From Salinibacter pepae (GTDB lineage Bacteria; Bacteroidota; Rhodothermia; Rhodothermales; Salinibacteraceae), in contig NZ_CAMTTE010000001.1 of assembly GCF_947077775.1 (NCBI RefSeq), positions 1,612,001-1,676,000 of the forward strand: a DNA stretch of 64,000 nt. Direction: 5' to 3'. The notes beneath the pieces were generated by a model, which did not search any database, was not told the origin of the DNA, and saw nothing but the letters and a program-made list of their open reading frames with translations. The translations under genes and the position numbers were made by a program. Below, piece after piece: positions 25,720 to 34,327 of this stretch (within the stretch, counting starts at the first letter, position 1; the number at the start of each line of letters is the position of its first letter).

Positions 25720-26271
25720 CGGACGATGCCTCTGTGAAGTGGTGACGTGCCGGACGCGTGAAGGCGCATACCGTAGTGAATGTAAGCAAGAATTAGGCAA
25801 ACGAAAATCACACCCGCCGGTGGGGGTCGGACGCTCCGGGTGCTGTCACGAGTCTGTAACAACGGCCTGTGCCACAGTGCAGAGTACGTGCCGTGCCTCG
25901 GAAATAGACGCCTTCCAGAAAAACAGCACGGTCCTCGCCCTCCGCGTGACTGAGCGCCCCTCCGACGACGACTCAAATCCTCTCGGTTCGGAGGGATGGA
26001 CGCCGGGCCCCGGTGATGGCGTGGCGACCGGCCTGCTGACGACTCGACCGGCGCGGACGGGTAGAGGACCTGAGCGATGCCTCTCTCGGCCCCGTCGTTG
26101 CGGAATGAGATGAATTTTCTGGTCCAACCGGCCGCCCGCAACACGAGACCCACCGTCCCCAGTCCCACCTGACGCACCGTGCGTCGCAGGGCCGCTTATG
26201 TGCACCGGCACCCCGCGCAGCCCGCCCCCGACGAGCAGGCACGAGTGGGCTCCGGGGGCGCTCCAGATGGC
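25720..26271. other. Intergenic region, no convincing gene
   Basis: About 550 bases between the multi-PAS kinase and the sigma-28-controlled orphan. Open frames here are short, overlap on both strands and have no family character. The one notable item is a near-perfect 15-base palindrome, GACGCACCGTGCGTC, at 26171-26185, about 85 bases after the orphan's stop codon. It could be part of a hairpin terminator or an operator, but no T run follows. Confidence 0.6.
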
Positions 26272-26769
26272 CTACTCAATGAGGTCGCGCACCGCCGGCC
26301 CCGTAGCGTGGGCCTGGGCGCGCCGCGCCGTCTCGGCCTGGGCCTGCATCTGGAGCTTCGCGGCCCGGGCCTGCGCTCGCGCCCGATCGGCGCGGGAGAG
26401 ACGGGGGCCCGTCGCGTCCAGCACGCTGTACTCGGGGGCGTCGTTTTCCCCAGACGGGGCCTCCTGCGGATCCGGGGCCGGCGCGTCATCCCGGGCCCCG
26501 TCACCCGTCGCCAGCTCGGCGGTCGTGGCCCCGAGGTCGTCGAGAGAATCGGACGGGATCCGCATCGGACCGTCGGGCCACGCCCCCGCGCTGGCCCGGC
26601 TCACGGGCCGCCCGTCGATGCCGGTGCGTGTGGGGCTGGAGGTGCTGCCCGTCGCGTGGGGGACGTGCACACGTGCTCCGCCGTCCGGGATTGACTCCGG
26701 GCCGGGGCCGAGCGGGAGGAGAAACGTCGTCGGGGCGACGGGACGGGGCGAGGCCGAAAAGACACGCAT
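26272..26769 (-). CDS. Orphan protein under a sigma-28-type promoter
   Basis: I do not recognise this 165-residue protein (start MRVFSASPRPVAPTTF, ATG 26769). Residues 1-115 are Pro/Gly/Ala/Asp-rich and look disordered. The last 45 form an Ala/Gln/Arg-rich amphipathic helix (ARAQARAAKLQMQAQAETAR) ending PAVRDLIE. There is no signal peptide. A sigma-28-type promoter (26840-26866) identical in layout to those of known flagellar genes lies about 70 bases upstream, so I infer a late motility gene, possibly exported like FlgM or FliK. A reading on the opposite strand exists but lacks such support. Confidence 0.62.
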   Translation of the reverse strand: MRVFSASPRPVAPTTFLLPLGPGPESIPDGGARVHVPHATGSTSSPTRTGIDGRPVSRASAGAWPDGPMRIPSDSLDDLGATTAELATGDGARDDAPAPDPQEAPSGENDAPEYSVLDATGPRLSRADRARAQARAAKLQMQAQAETARRAQAHATGPAVRDLIE

Positions 26770-26839
26770 GGCGGGACCGGGGACCAGTGAAGAATGCAGA
26801 AACGAATGGGCACGCCGTGTGGATTCGGCTCGTCTTTTG

Positions 26840-26866
26840 TTATCGGAGGTGAGCGGGGGACTTTAA
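26840..26866 (-). promoter_or_regulatory. Sigma-28-type promoter of the orphan gene
   Basis: On the minus strand: TAAA, 14 bases, TCCGATAA. The -10 element is at 26840-26847, about 70 bases before the ATG at 26769. Confidence 0.75.
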
Positions 26867-27013
26867 ACGCCCCAAGAAGGCAAGAAGGGAGGCGCGCCTT
26901 TGAGGGAGGTGGGACCGGCGAGCACGGGTGCGGGCGGTTTCGTGATGGCGACCGCGGAGGCGTCCGGGATGTCACGGAAGCAAACGGGGCGGCCCGACAC
27001 AACGGCCCAAGAC

Positions 27014-27051
27014 AAAAAAGCACAGCCCCCGGCTGTAGGCCGGAGGCTGTG
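27014..27051 (-). terminator. Rho-independent terminator after the flagellin genes
   Basis: An inverted repeat at 27021-27051 pairs CACAGCC and CCGGC with GCCGG and GGCTGTG around a TGTAG loop, with one mismatch. Read on the minus strand it is followed by CTTTTTTG (27013-27020). It lies about 50 bases after the stop of the second flagellin to be transcribed. Confidence 0.88.
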
Positions 27052-27098
27052 CACGGTCGAGGGCGCGAGCGTGAAGCCGAACGGATTCTCTAAGCAGA

Positions 27099-28358
27099 TT
27101 ACTGGAGGAGCGAGAGGACGCTCTGGCCCGCTGCGTTGGCCTGCGCCAGCTGCGCGGTCCCGGACTGCTGCTGCACCTGCAGCTTCGCGACCTGCGTCTG
27201 CTCGCGAGCAAAGTCCGCGTCCTCAATCCGGCTCTGCGCCGCGTTCAGGTTCGTCTGGCTCGTCTCCAGGTTCGACTCCTTGAACGAGAGCCGGTTCTGG
27301 CTCGCGCCCAGGTCACTGAGCTGGCTGGTCAACCCGTCGATGGCACTGTCCACGTCGTCGATGATGTTGCGGGCCTCGTCGGCGCTGCCGCCCTCCAGTC
27401 GGGTACCGATGTCTTGATTGTCCCGGACTTCCACCGTGAAGCTCTTCGTTTCACCAGAGCCGATTTGACCCGTCGTAATGTTCAAATTGCTGGCATCAAG
27501 TGCAATCTTATTGCTCCCGTCACTCGACAGGGTCAGTGTGTCGTTAGTGCCAGTAAACGTGCTTGTGGCACCAGTGCCCGCAAAGGTAGCCGTGGTGCCG
27601 GTGGCACTGAGCGTGAGGGTAGACCCATTCTTTTGTGCGTTAATCTCGAAGGTGCCGCCTTCGAGGTCTCCGGCTAGGTTCGTCCCAGATGAATCTAAGG
27701 TTTTAAACCCCCCTGTCGTGAGGGCCGTGACGGCACTCGACGTGCTGGAGAAATCCCCAGCATTCACGTTCTGGCCAGCGTTGTCTCCGGTGTTGGACGT
27801 TGCATCTAAGTTACTCGCCACCCCGAGGTCCTGGGCGGTGGAGTTGGCGATATTGACGTCGAAGGTCTGGTCGCTCTCCGACCCGGTCTGGAACGTCAGC
27901 CCGACGGAGTTGCTGCTGTCCCCCGACGTCCCGCCCTTGATCAACTGGTCGCCGTTGAACGTCGTGTTCTCGGCAATGTCGTTGACCTCCCCCACCAGCT
28001 CCTGCAGCTCCCCCGCAATCGCGTCCCGCTCGTTCTGCGACAGGCTGCCGTTGGCCGCCTGCGTGGCCTTCTCCCGGGCGGACTGCAAAATGCCAAGCTG
28101 GGAGTCGAGCGCCCCCTCCGCCGTGCTGAGCGTGCTCTTCGCGTCCCCGATGTTGCGGAGCGCCTGCTGCTGAGACCCGGTCCGCGCTTCCAACTGGGCC
28201 GCAATCTCAAAGCCGGCGGCGTCGTCGGAGGCACTGTTGATGCGCAGCCCCGTCGAGAGCCGCTCTCGGCGCGTGGCCAGCTCCTCACTGGTGTCCGACA
28301 GGTTCTGGAAGGCCTGCTGGGACTGAATGTTGGTGTTGATCTGCGAAAAACTGCTCAT
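27099..28358 (-). CDS. Flagellin (downstream copy)
   Basis: A 419-residue filament subunit. The N-terminal D0/D1 region (SSFSQINTNIQSQQAFQNL; LSTGLRINSASDDAAGFEIA) and the C-terminal region (RIEDADFAREQTQVAKLQVQ; AQANAAGQSVLSLLQ) are classic. The first 175 residues and about the last 90 are identical to those of the neighbouring flagellin, while the central domain differs. No sigma-28 site lies in the 59-base gap before it, so it is probably read through from the copy upstream and ends at the terminator at 27014-27051. Confidence 0.95.
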   Translation of the reverse strand: MSSFSQINTNIQSQQAFQNLSDTSEELATRRERLSTGLRINSASDDAAGFEIAAQLEARTGSQQQALRNIGDAKSTLSTAEGALDSQLGILQSAREKATQAANGSLSQNERDAIAGELQELVGEVNDIAENTTFNGDQLIKGGTSGDSSNSVGLTFQTGSESDQTFDVNIANSTAQDLGVASNLDATSNTGDNAGQNVNAGDFSSTSSAVTALTTGGFKTLDSSGTNLAGDLEGGTFEINAQKNGSTLTLSATGTTATFAGTGATSTFTGTNDTLTLSSDGSNKIALDASNLNITTGQIGSGETKSFTVEVRDNQDIGTRLEGGSADEARNIIDDVDSAIDGLTSQLSDLGASQNRLSFKESNLETSQTNLNAAQSRIEDADFAREQTQVAKLQVQQQSGTAQLAQANAAGQSVLSLLQ

Positions 28359-28417
28359 GGGTCTCGGCTATCTGTTCTGAACGGTTCGATTATTGACCTG
28401 GGCCTTCTCCAAGCGGA

Positions 28418-29701
28418 TTACTGGAGGAGCGAGAGGACGCTCTGGCCCGCCGCGTTGGCCTGCGCCAGCTGCGCGGTCCCGGACTGCTGCTGCACCTGCA
28501 GCTTCGCGACCTGCGTCTGCTCGCGAGCAAAGTCCGCGTCCTCAATCCGGCTCTGCGCCGCGTTCAGGTTCGTCTGGCTCGTCTCCAGGTTCGACTCCTT
28601 GAACGAGAGCCGGTTCTGGCTCGCGCCCAGGTCACTGAGCTGGCTGGTCAACCCGTCGATGGCACTGTCCACGTCGTCGATGATGTCGCGGGCCTCGCCG
28701 GCACCGGCGTTCTGTAGCCGGGTGCCGATGTCCAGCTCGTCGCGGACCTCCACGGTGAAGCTTTTCGCCTCGCCGCCGTTTTCGAGACTATCCGTTGCGA
28801 TGCTGATATTGCTCCCCGTCACCGAAATAGTCGCGGACGTACCGCCAGTGGTGCTTGAAAGCGTCAGCGTCTCAGAGCTGGTGCCATTGAATATCGTTTC
28901 TCCTCCACTCGTAGTAGTCCCGGTGATTGTTGTGGAATTGCCATTGGCACTGAGCTTAATCGAATCGGTCGCAGTTTGCTCGACCGACACGTCAAACTCA
29001 CCGCCTTTGAGGTTGTTGACGAGACTTGTCTGTGCGCTGCCATTCGTAATATTGACATTTCCTTCAACTCCAGACACAGCAGTCTCAGCGAAGTCTCCTG
29101 CGTTGACGAGCTGCCCACCTCCACTATCTACTGATGTCGACGCGTCGACATCCGTCTGCCGGATCCCGAGGTCTTCGGCGGTGGAGTTGGCGATATTGAC
29201 ATCGAAGGTCTGGTCGCTCTCCGACCCGGTCTGGAACGTCAGCCCGACGGAGTTGCTGCTGTCCCCCGACGTCCCGCCCTTGATCAACTGGTCGCCGTTG
29301 AACGTCGTGTTCTCGGCAATGTCGTTGACCTCTCCCACCAGCTCCTGCAGCTCCCCGGCGATCGCGTCCCGCTCGTTCTGCGACAGGCTCCCGTTGGCCG
29401 CCTGCGTGGCCTTCTCCCGGGCGGACTGCAAAATGCCAAGCTGAGAGTCGAGCGCCCCCTCCGCCGTGCTGAGCGTGCTCTTCGCGTCCCCGATGTTGCG
29501 GAGCGCCTGCTGCTGAGACCCGGTCCGCGCTTCCAACTGGGCCGCAATCTCAAAGCCGGCGGCGTCGTCGGAGGCGCTGTTGATGCGCAGCCCCGTCGAG
29601 AGCCGCTCCCGGCGCGTGGCCAGCTCCTCACTGGTGTCCGACAGGTTCTGGAAGGCCTGCTGGGACTGAATGTTGGTGTTGATCTGCGAAAAACTGCTCA
29701 T
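28418..29701 (-). CDS. Flagellin (promoter-proximal copy)
   Basis: A 427-residue flagellin starting MSSFSQINTNIQSQQ at 29701. A longer ATG start adds 32 residues that are not flagellin-like. N- and C-terminal polymerisation domains are the same as in the downstream copy. The central segment (about residues 176-335) is distinct and rich in Thr, Ser, Gly and Asn with few charges other than acidic ones, suitable for surface exposure and modification. A sigma-28-type promoter lies about 105 bases upstream. Neighbouring plus-strand sulfotransferase genes suggest possible modification of this protein or its glycans. Confidence 0.95.
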   Translation of the reverse strand: MSSFSQINTNIQSQQAFQNLSDTSEELATRRERLSTGLRINSASDDAAGFEIAAQLEARTGSQQQALRNIGDAKSTLSTAEGALDSQLGILQSAREKATQAANGSLSQNERDAIAGELQELVGEVNDIAENTTFNGDQLIKGGTSGDSSNSVGLTFQTGSESDQTFDVNIANSTAEDLGIRQTDVDASTSVDSGGGQLVNAGDFAETAVSGVEGNVNITNGSAQTSLVNNLKGGEFDVSVEQTATDSIKLSANGNSTTITGTTTSGGETIFNGTSSETLTLSSTTGGTSATISVTGSNISIATDSLENGGEAKSFTVEVRDELDIGTRLQNAGAGEARDIIDDVDSAIDGLTSQLSDLGASQNRLSFKESNLETSQTNLNAAQSRIEDADFAREQTQVAKLQVQQQSGTAQLAQANAAGQSVLSLLQ

Positions 29702-29803
29702 GGGTCTCGGCTGGGTTGATGTAGAGGATCTCAGTGAGCGTGCGTGGCAGGTGCGTCCGGGCATCGGTCCGCCGCCCGGCGTCGTGCATCGGCTCACCCC
29801 CGG

Positions 29804-29830
29804 TTATCGGACACGGACCGGGGTTTTTAA
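29804..29830 (-). promoter_or_regulatory. Sigma-28-type promoter of the flagellins
   Basis: On the minus strand: TAAA, 14 bases, TCCGATAA. The -10 element is at 29804-29811, about 105 bases before the flagellin ATG. As flagellin is the standard FliA target, this site anchors the reading of the other five. Confidence 0.85.
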
Positions 29831-30039
29831 ATCAGCTCGGCCCGGCCCGCCGACGGCTTTGTTCTGTGCAGTATTCTCGAGGGGCGGCCGTCCGTGAGAA
29901 AAAATGGTGGGGAAGCTGGCTCAGTGTTTGCTCCGAATTGACGTTGCACACGCGGGCGCTCGTGCATCGTGCTTTCGCGTGCGGACATCTCGGCCCGCCG
30001 GTTCTCGTTCTGCTTTGTCTCACTTTCACCGGCTGTTCC

Positions 30040-30897
30040 ATGCAATTTGTCGTCAGCTACCCCAAAAGCGGCAACACGTGGGTTCGCCTCGTGGCCGCCG
30101 CGTACACGCTCTCCGACGACGTGCTGATGGAATCCCTGCGGTCTCCCAGCGCGTCGGCCGACCTTCCCGCCTCCCTTCAGTATACCGACGTGGAGCGGTA
30201 CCAGTACCAGACCATCTGCCCCTTCCCGATCGACGACATCAATTTTCCGACGGAGGTGCGGTTGCGCCCCGCCGCCATGCTCGTGCTCAACCGGGAGAAG
30301 AGCCTCACCACGAGCCAGCGCCCGGCCCTCATCAAGAGCCATCACATCAACGGGGAGGTCAACAACATCAATCTCTGGAATGGGGGATGGGCCGAGCACG
30401 TCGTCAACCCCGTCCGCGACCCTCGCGAGATCTGCTGCTCGTTCGCCGCGCACCGCGAGATGAGCTACATGGAGACGGCCGAGCTCATGAACGACTCCAC
30501 GGCCCGGATGGGCGAAGACGGGGCGCGCGTTCACAGTCTTCTTACCACCTGGAGCACCCACGTCCGCAGCTGGCTCGAGGAAGAGACGATTCCCGTCCAC
30601 ACCGTGCGCTACGAGGACCTGCAGGCCGACCCGGTCGGCGAGTTCTACGACATCCTGGACTTTCTGGAGGTGGAGGACCTGACGGAGGAGCGGGTGGAGG
30701 ACGCCGTCGAGCGGACCCGCTTCGACCGGATGCAGGAAATGGAGGCGGAGCACGGCTTCCACGAGACCACCGCGGACCAGGAGCAGTTCTTCCGCTCCGG
30801 GCAGACGGCCGGCTGGACGGACGAACTCCCGACCGACGTGGCCCGCAAGATTGAGGCGGACCACGGGCCGACGATGGAGCGACTCGACTACCTGTAG
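30040..30897 (+). CDS. PAPS-dependent sulfotransferase, copy 1
   Basis: A 285-residue cytosolic-type sulfotransferase, predicted to transfer sulfate from PAPS to a hydroxyl or amine. The 5'-phosphosulfate loop is SYPKSGNTW (residues 6-14). The 3'-phosphate motif is VNPVRDPREICCSFAAH. A catalytic-His candidate lies in LIKSHHINGEVNN, followed by VRYEDLQADPVGEFYDILDF. The ATG at 30040 gives MQFVVSYPKSGNTW, the family start, matching copy 2. No signal peptide. It lies 338 bases from the divergent flagellin start and has a paralogue immediately downstream. The acceptor is unknown; flagellin, its glycan or a lipid are candidates. Confidence 0.85.
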   Translation: MQFVVSYPKSGNTWVRLVAAAYTLSDDVLMESLRSPSASADLPASLQYTDVERYQYQTICPFPIDDINFPTEVRLRPAAMLVLNREKSLTTSQRPALIKSHHINGEVNNINLWNGGWAEHVVNPVRDPREICCSFAAHREMSYMETAELMNDSTARMGEDGARVHSLLTTWSTHVRSWLEEETIPVHTVRYEDLQADPVGEFYDILDFLEVEDLTEERVEDAVERTRFDRMQEMEAEHGFHETTADQEQFFRSGQTAGWTDELPTDVARKIEADHGPTMERLDYL

Positions 30898-30987
30898 CCG
30901 GTCGCTTCCCCACTTCGGCCCGGAGAGGAACCGAACGATTTTCCGGTCCTCCCTACGCAGCTTTTACGATCACGACCGCCCCTTCCC

Positions 30988-31850
30988 ATGCAGTTTGTCG
31001 CCAGCTACCCCAAGAGCGGAAACACCTGGATTCGCCTCGTCGCCGCCGCGTACTCGTTGCAAAACGTCACCGCCGAAGACTTCATGCGGTTCAACGAGGA
31101 CGACGAGTCCCGCATCAGCAACGTGATCCGGTTTGGGGACGGGACCAAGTACTACTACCAGGCGGTCAGCCCCTACCCCATCAAGGCCCTTGACTTTTCG
31201 GCGCAGGCCCGTCTCCGGCCGGCCGCCATGCTCAAGCTCGAACACGAGCTGTCGGAGACGACGACCCAGCGTCCCATTCTGGTGAAGAGCCACCATCTCA
31301 ACGGCGACGTGGACGGCGTCAACCTCTGGAATCCGGCGTGGACCGACCGGGTCGTGAATCCGGTCCGCGACCCGCGGGAGGTCTGCTGTTCATTCGCCGC
31401 GCACATGGGAAACAGCCTGGAGAAGACCGCCGAGCAGATGAACGAGGAGAAGTTCACCATTGGGGGCGGGGAGAACCTCTTTCACCTGCTCGGCACCTGG
31501 TCGCAGCATGTCCGGGGGTGGCTCAGCGCCGACGAGACCCCCGTCCACACCGTGCGCTACGAGGACATGAAGGCCAACCCCGTCGGGGAGTTCTACGACA
31601 TCTTGGACTTTCTGAACGCGCCCGACCTGACCGTCGAACGGGTGGAAAAGGCCGTCGAGAAAACGCGATTCGACCGGCTCAAACAGAAAGAAAACGAGCA
31701 CGAGTTTCCCGAGTCCACCAAGCACCAGGACAACTTTTTCCGCTCCGGCAAGACGGACGGCTGGAAGGAGAGCTTCCGGTCCGGCTCGTCCGCAAGATCG
31801 AAAAGGACCACGGCGACATGATGAACGCGCTGGGCTACGGGTATCTGTAG
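30988..31850 (+). CDS. PAPS-dependent sulfotransferase, copy 2, frameshifted near the end
   Basis: A paralogue of the preceding gene (MQFVASYPKSGNTWIRLVAAAY, two short blocks nearly identical). The PAPS loop, the NPVRDPREVCCSFAAH motif, KSHHLNGDVDG and VRYEDMKANPVGEFYDILDF are all intact. The frame is lost at about 31764-31775. One extra base there lets the protein continue as LPVRLVRKIEKDHGDMMNA and end LGYGYL at 31850, parallel to copy 1. As written, the unshifted frame stops at 31821. About 287 residues if repaired. The motifs lie before the break, but the C-terminal helix does not. Confidence 0.8.
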
Positions 31851-31860
31851 TGGACCCGAC

Positions 31861-32007
31861 GGGCCGGCCGGCTTTCCGGAGGCCGGCGACAAACAGGTGT
31901 TCCGCTCCGGAGAGACCGAAGAGTGGAAGGGGGAGGTGCCGGTCGGGGTCGCCCGCACGATCGAAGAGGACCATGGCACGGTGATGGAGGCCCTCGGCTA
32001 CCTGTAG
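31861..32007 (+). pseudogene. C-terminal remnant of a third sulfotransferase
   Basis: An open stretch without a start encodes about 48 residues. It includes DKQVFRSGETEEWKGEVPVG and a tail ARTIEEDHGTVMEALGYL, which aligns with the C-terminal ends of copies 1 and 2 (FFRSG ... KIExDHG ... L). The rest of the gene is absent; it begins directly after copy 2. It is probably left from unequal recombination within a tandem array. Confidence 0.75.
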
Positions 32008-32068
32008 TTCTGTCTGGGGGGCCTCAACGAGGGCGGCGCTCCCTACGGTCCCTCTTCGGCGCGGCCCC

Positions 32069-33073
32069 CTACGCCGCGAGGGGCGTGCCGGACGGCCGGT
32101 CCGGCGCCTCCGCGTCCGACGTGCCCACGAAGAAGTCGGTAAAGAGCATCACCATCTCCTTCTTCGCCCGCAGCCGGTCCATGAGGTCCGGGGGCGGGCC
32201 GTCGGCCTCGGGGGCGGGGTTCCAGTGCCGCCACACCGGCCGGGCGGCGCACGCGGCCCAGTCGATCGGCTCCGCCGTGGGCGCCACGCCGGCGAGGGGC
32301 GCCCCCATCGCCTTCGCGGCGAGGTTGGCCGCCCGGACGGCCCGCAGCGTGCGCCGCGGCGCGTCGCCCGTCTCGGAACGGGGCGGGTGGTGGTGGCGGA
32401 TCACGTCGACGAGCGTCTGGGGAAAGTTCAACTCCAGGGCGGCGTAGGCCCCGGCCTGGCCGTGGTCGCACCCGAAGACGAACCGCTCCAGGGTGCGGTC
32501 GTCCGTCTCCTGGAGGTGCTCCGCAAACCGCTTCTCCTCGTAGAGCGCGGCGGCCTTTTCAGGGTAGTTGTAGAACAGGACCAGCTTGCCGAAGTCGTGG
32601 AGCAGCCCCTCCGCGAAGCCCTCCCCCTGGGTGACGTCCGACTCCGGGGCCGGGCCGTCGTCGGCCGGCGACAGCGGGCCCAGCAGGCTGCTCGCGAGGA
32701 AGCCCGTCGCCTCGCTGTGTCGGATGAACCGGTGGAAGCAGGCCTCCACGGGCCCGTCGGCCAGCTCGTCCATCCGCAGCATGCCGAGGCTCACGACCGA
32801 GCCCGCGGCGGTGGTGGTGCCCATCATGCGGATCGCCCGCCCCACGTCCGAGATGGAGCGGCGGAGGCCGTAGTAGGCGGAGTTGATCTGTTTGAGCAGC
32901 CGCGCGGTGGCGGCCGGGTCGTGCTGCACGATCTCGGTCAGGTCCTCCGGGTCGGTAAAGCCCGGCTCGTGGAGGAGCTCCAGGACACTGGGGAGCGTGC
33001 GCGGGAACGGCGGCACACGCAGGTCGAGGTCGCGCAGGGCCGCGTCAGGCGTTTGGGACGGGTCGGTGCTCAT
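32069..33073 (-). CDS. HDOD-domain signalling protein
   Basis: A 334-residue protein whose residues 15-290 form an HDOD domain (a degenerate HD phosphohydrolase relative used in signalling): LRVPPFPRTLPSVLELL, the VQHDPAATARLLKQINSAYYG block, SDVGRAIRMMGT and LLHDFGKLVLF. No second catalytic or output domain is visible. It lies 72 bases after flgL on the same strand and is probably the last gene of that unit. HDOD proteins occur near chemotaxis and flagellar genes in other phyla, but the role here is unproven. Confidence 0.82.
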   Translation of the reverse strand: MSTDPSQTPDAALRDLDLRVPPFPRTLPSVLELLHEPGFTDPEDLTEIVQHDPAATARLLKQINSAYYGLRRSISDVGRAIRMMGTTTAAGSVVSLGMLRMDELADGPVEACFHRFIRHSEATGFLASSLLGPLSPADDGPAPESDVTQGEGFAEGLLHDFGKLVLFYNYPEKAAALYEEKRFAEHLQETDDRTLERFVFGCDHGQAGAYAALELNFPQTLVDVIRHHHPPRSETGDAPRRTLRAVRAANLAAKAMGAPLAGVAPTAEPIDWAACAARPVWRHWNPAPEADGPPPDLMDRLRAKKEMVMLFTDFFVGTSDAEAPDRPSGTPLAA

Positions 33074-33145
33074 CGGACTGGGGCGCCGGGGCGCGGGCCG
33101 CAGGAAGGGGCGGGCCGCGGGGCCGGCTCGGGTTCAGGGGTCGTG

Positions 33146-34106
33146 CTAGAGGAAGTTCACGAGGGACGTTTGCCGTGTGGAGGAGGTGGCCTGGAAGGCC
33201 GCCTGCAACTGGGTCTGCCGCTGCTGGAGCTCCGAGATGGCGGTGGCGAGGTCCGTGTCTTCGGCGTCGGAGCGCCGCTCGTTGGCCTCCAACGACGCCG
33301 CCTCCACCTGCTCCTGGGCCGTGGTGAGGCGCCGCCCAATCGCGCCCGCCTCCGAGCCCTTCGAAATCACGTGGTCGAGCGCGTCCTCCACCTCGCCGAG
33401 GGCCGTGCTGATGTCCGGGTCCGGCGGCCCGCTCGGGGGCATTGTCGGCCGGGTCCACGGCCTTGATCAGGTTGTCGAGGGCGCCGGTGATGGTCTTCGG
33501 GTCCCCGCCGGCCGTGGTGCCGTACTGGGCGAGCGCCTTGCCGTCGACGTTGACCGTCAGGTCCTGGTTTTTCCCGATCGGCCGGGTGCGGTCGCCGTCG
33601 AGGGCATCGAGGGCCCCGTTGATGGGGGCGTCGCTGTTGACATCACCGTCCTCGTTGAACGGCTGCGTGTCGGTGCGATTGCCGGCGAAGATGTACTCCC
33701 CGTCCTGCGTGCTATTCATCCGGTCCACGACCTCGTCCTTGATGGAGCGCAGCTCGTCGGCGATGGCCCTCCGGTCGTCATCGCTGCGGGTGTCGCCGGC
33801 GGCCCGGACGCCGTCCTCGCGGGCCGTGGTGAAGAGGTCGGCCAGGCCGTCGAGCTCCTGCTGGGTGCGGTCGACGAACGTGCGGGCGCTGGCGATCGAC
33901 TCCTCGCGCCGCGCCAGCTTGTTGCCGAGCGTCTTCATCCGCTCGGCCGTGGCGAACGAGGCGGGGTCGTCCGAGGGGCGGTTGATCCGCGTCCCCGAGC
34001 TGATCTGCTCGCGGAGGCGGCTGATGTCGCGCTGCAGGCGGGGCACCTCGTCGGAAATCACGCCGGAGTAGACACTTGAATTGGTGGCGATGCTAACGTT
34101 GGCCAT
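33146..34106 (-). CDS. flgL: Hook-filament junction protein FlgL, frameshifted
   Basis: A junction protein of about 320 residues. The N-terminus (MANVSIATNSSVYSGVISDE; QISSGTRINRPSDDPASFAT) is FlgL/HAP3-like, followed by EYIFAGNRTDTQPFN, a FlgL hallmark. After a run of five G (33435-33439) the frame changes. Removing one base gives NAPSGPPDPDISTALGEVED and the C-terminal helix ending SSTRQTSLVNFL, which is flagellin-like. It follows flgK across an unusual 221-base spacer. The break is more likely a base-calling error than decay because both halves are well preserved. Confidence 0.85.
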
Positions 34107-34327
34107 GGCGGCGGTTCACGTTGAGCGTTTCGGGTTGTGGGTTTTGGGTTTCGGGTTTTGGGTTGTGGGTTGGGAGGTGGAGCGTTGGGGGGTTTGGGTG
34201 GGGGGTGAGAAAGAAGGACTCTCTGCTCCGCTCCCTCCACGCTTCTCCCCTCCCACTGTCCTCTTCACGCGTCGTGCATCCCGGCCCACGCATCCCGGCC
34301 CACGCATCCCGTGTCACACATCACGTA
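34107..34327. repeat. C/A-rich leader and short repeats between flgK and flgL
   Basis: On the flgL strand the 100 bases before the ATG are almost free of T and consist of CCCAAAACCC-type units plus the motif CCCAACGCTC (34180-34189). Nearer flgK, the plus strand carries two and a half copies of a 14-base unit (CACGCATCCCGGCC, about 34275-34312). No gene is seen. The leader resembles those before purL and trxB. Confidence 0.6.

Noticed and set aside
22090-25737. 1,215-codon plus-strand frame opposite the multi-PAS kinase
   Set aside because: The His/Val/Leu/Arg-rich sequence has no domain character, whereas the minus strand encodes ordered PAS, GAF and kinase motifs.
27014-27051. Inverted repeat considered as an operator or attachment site
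   Set aside because: The T run immediately after the stem on the flagellin strand and its position after the last flagellin make a terminator the simpler reading.
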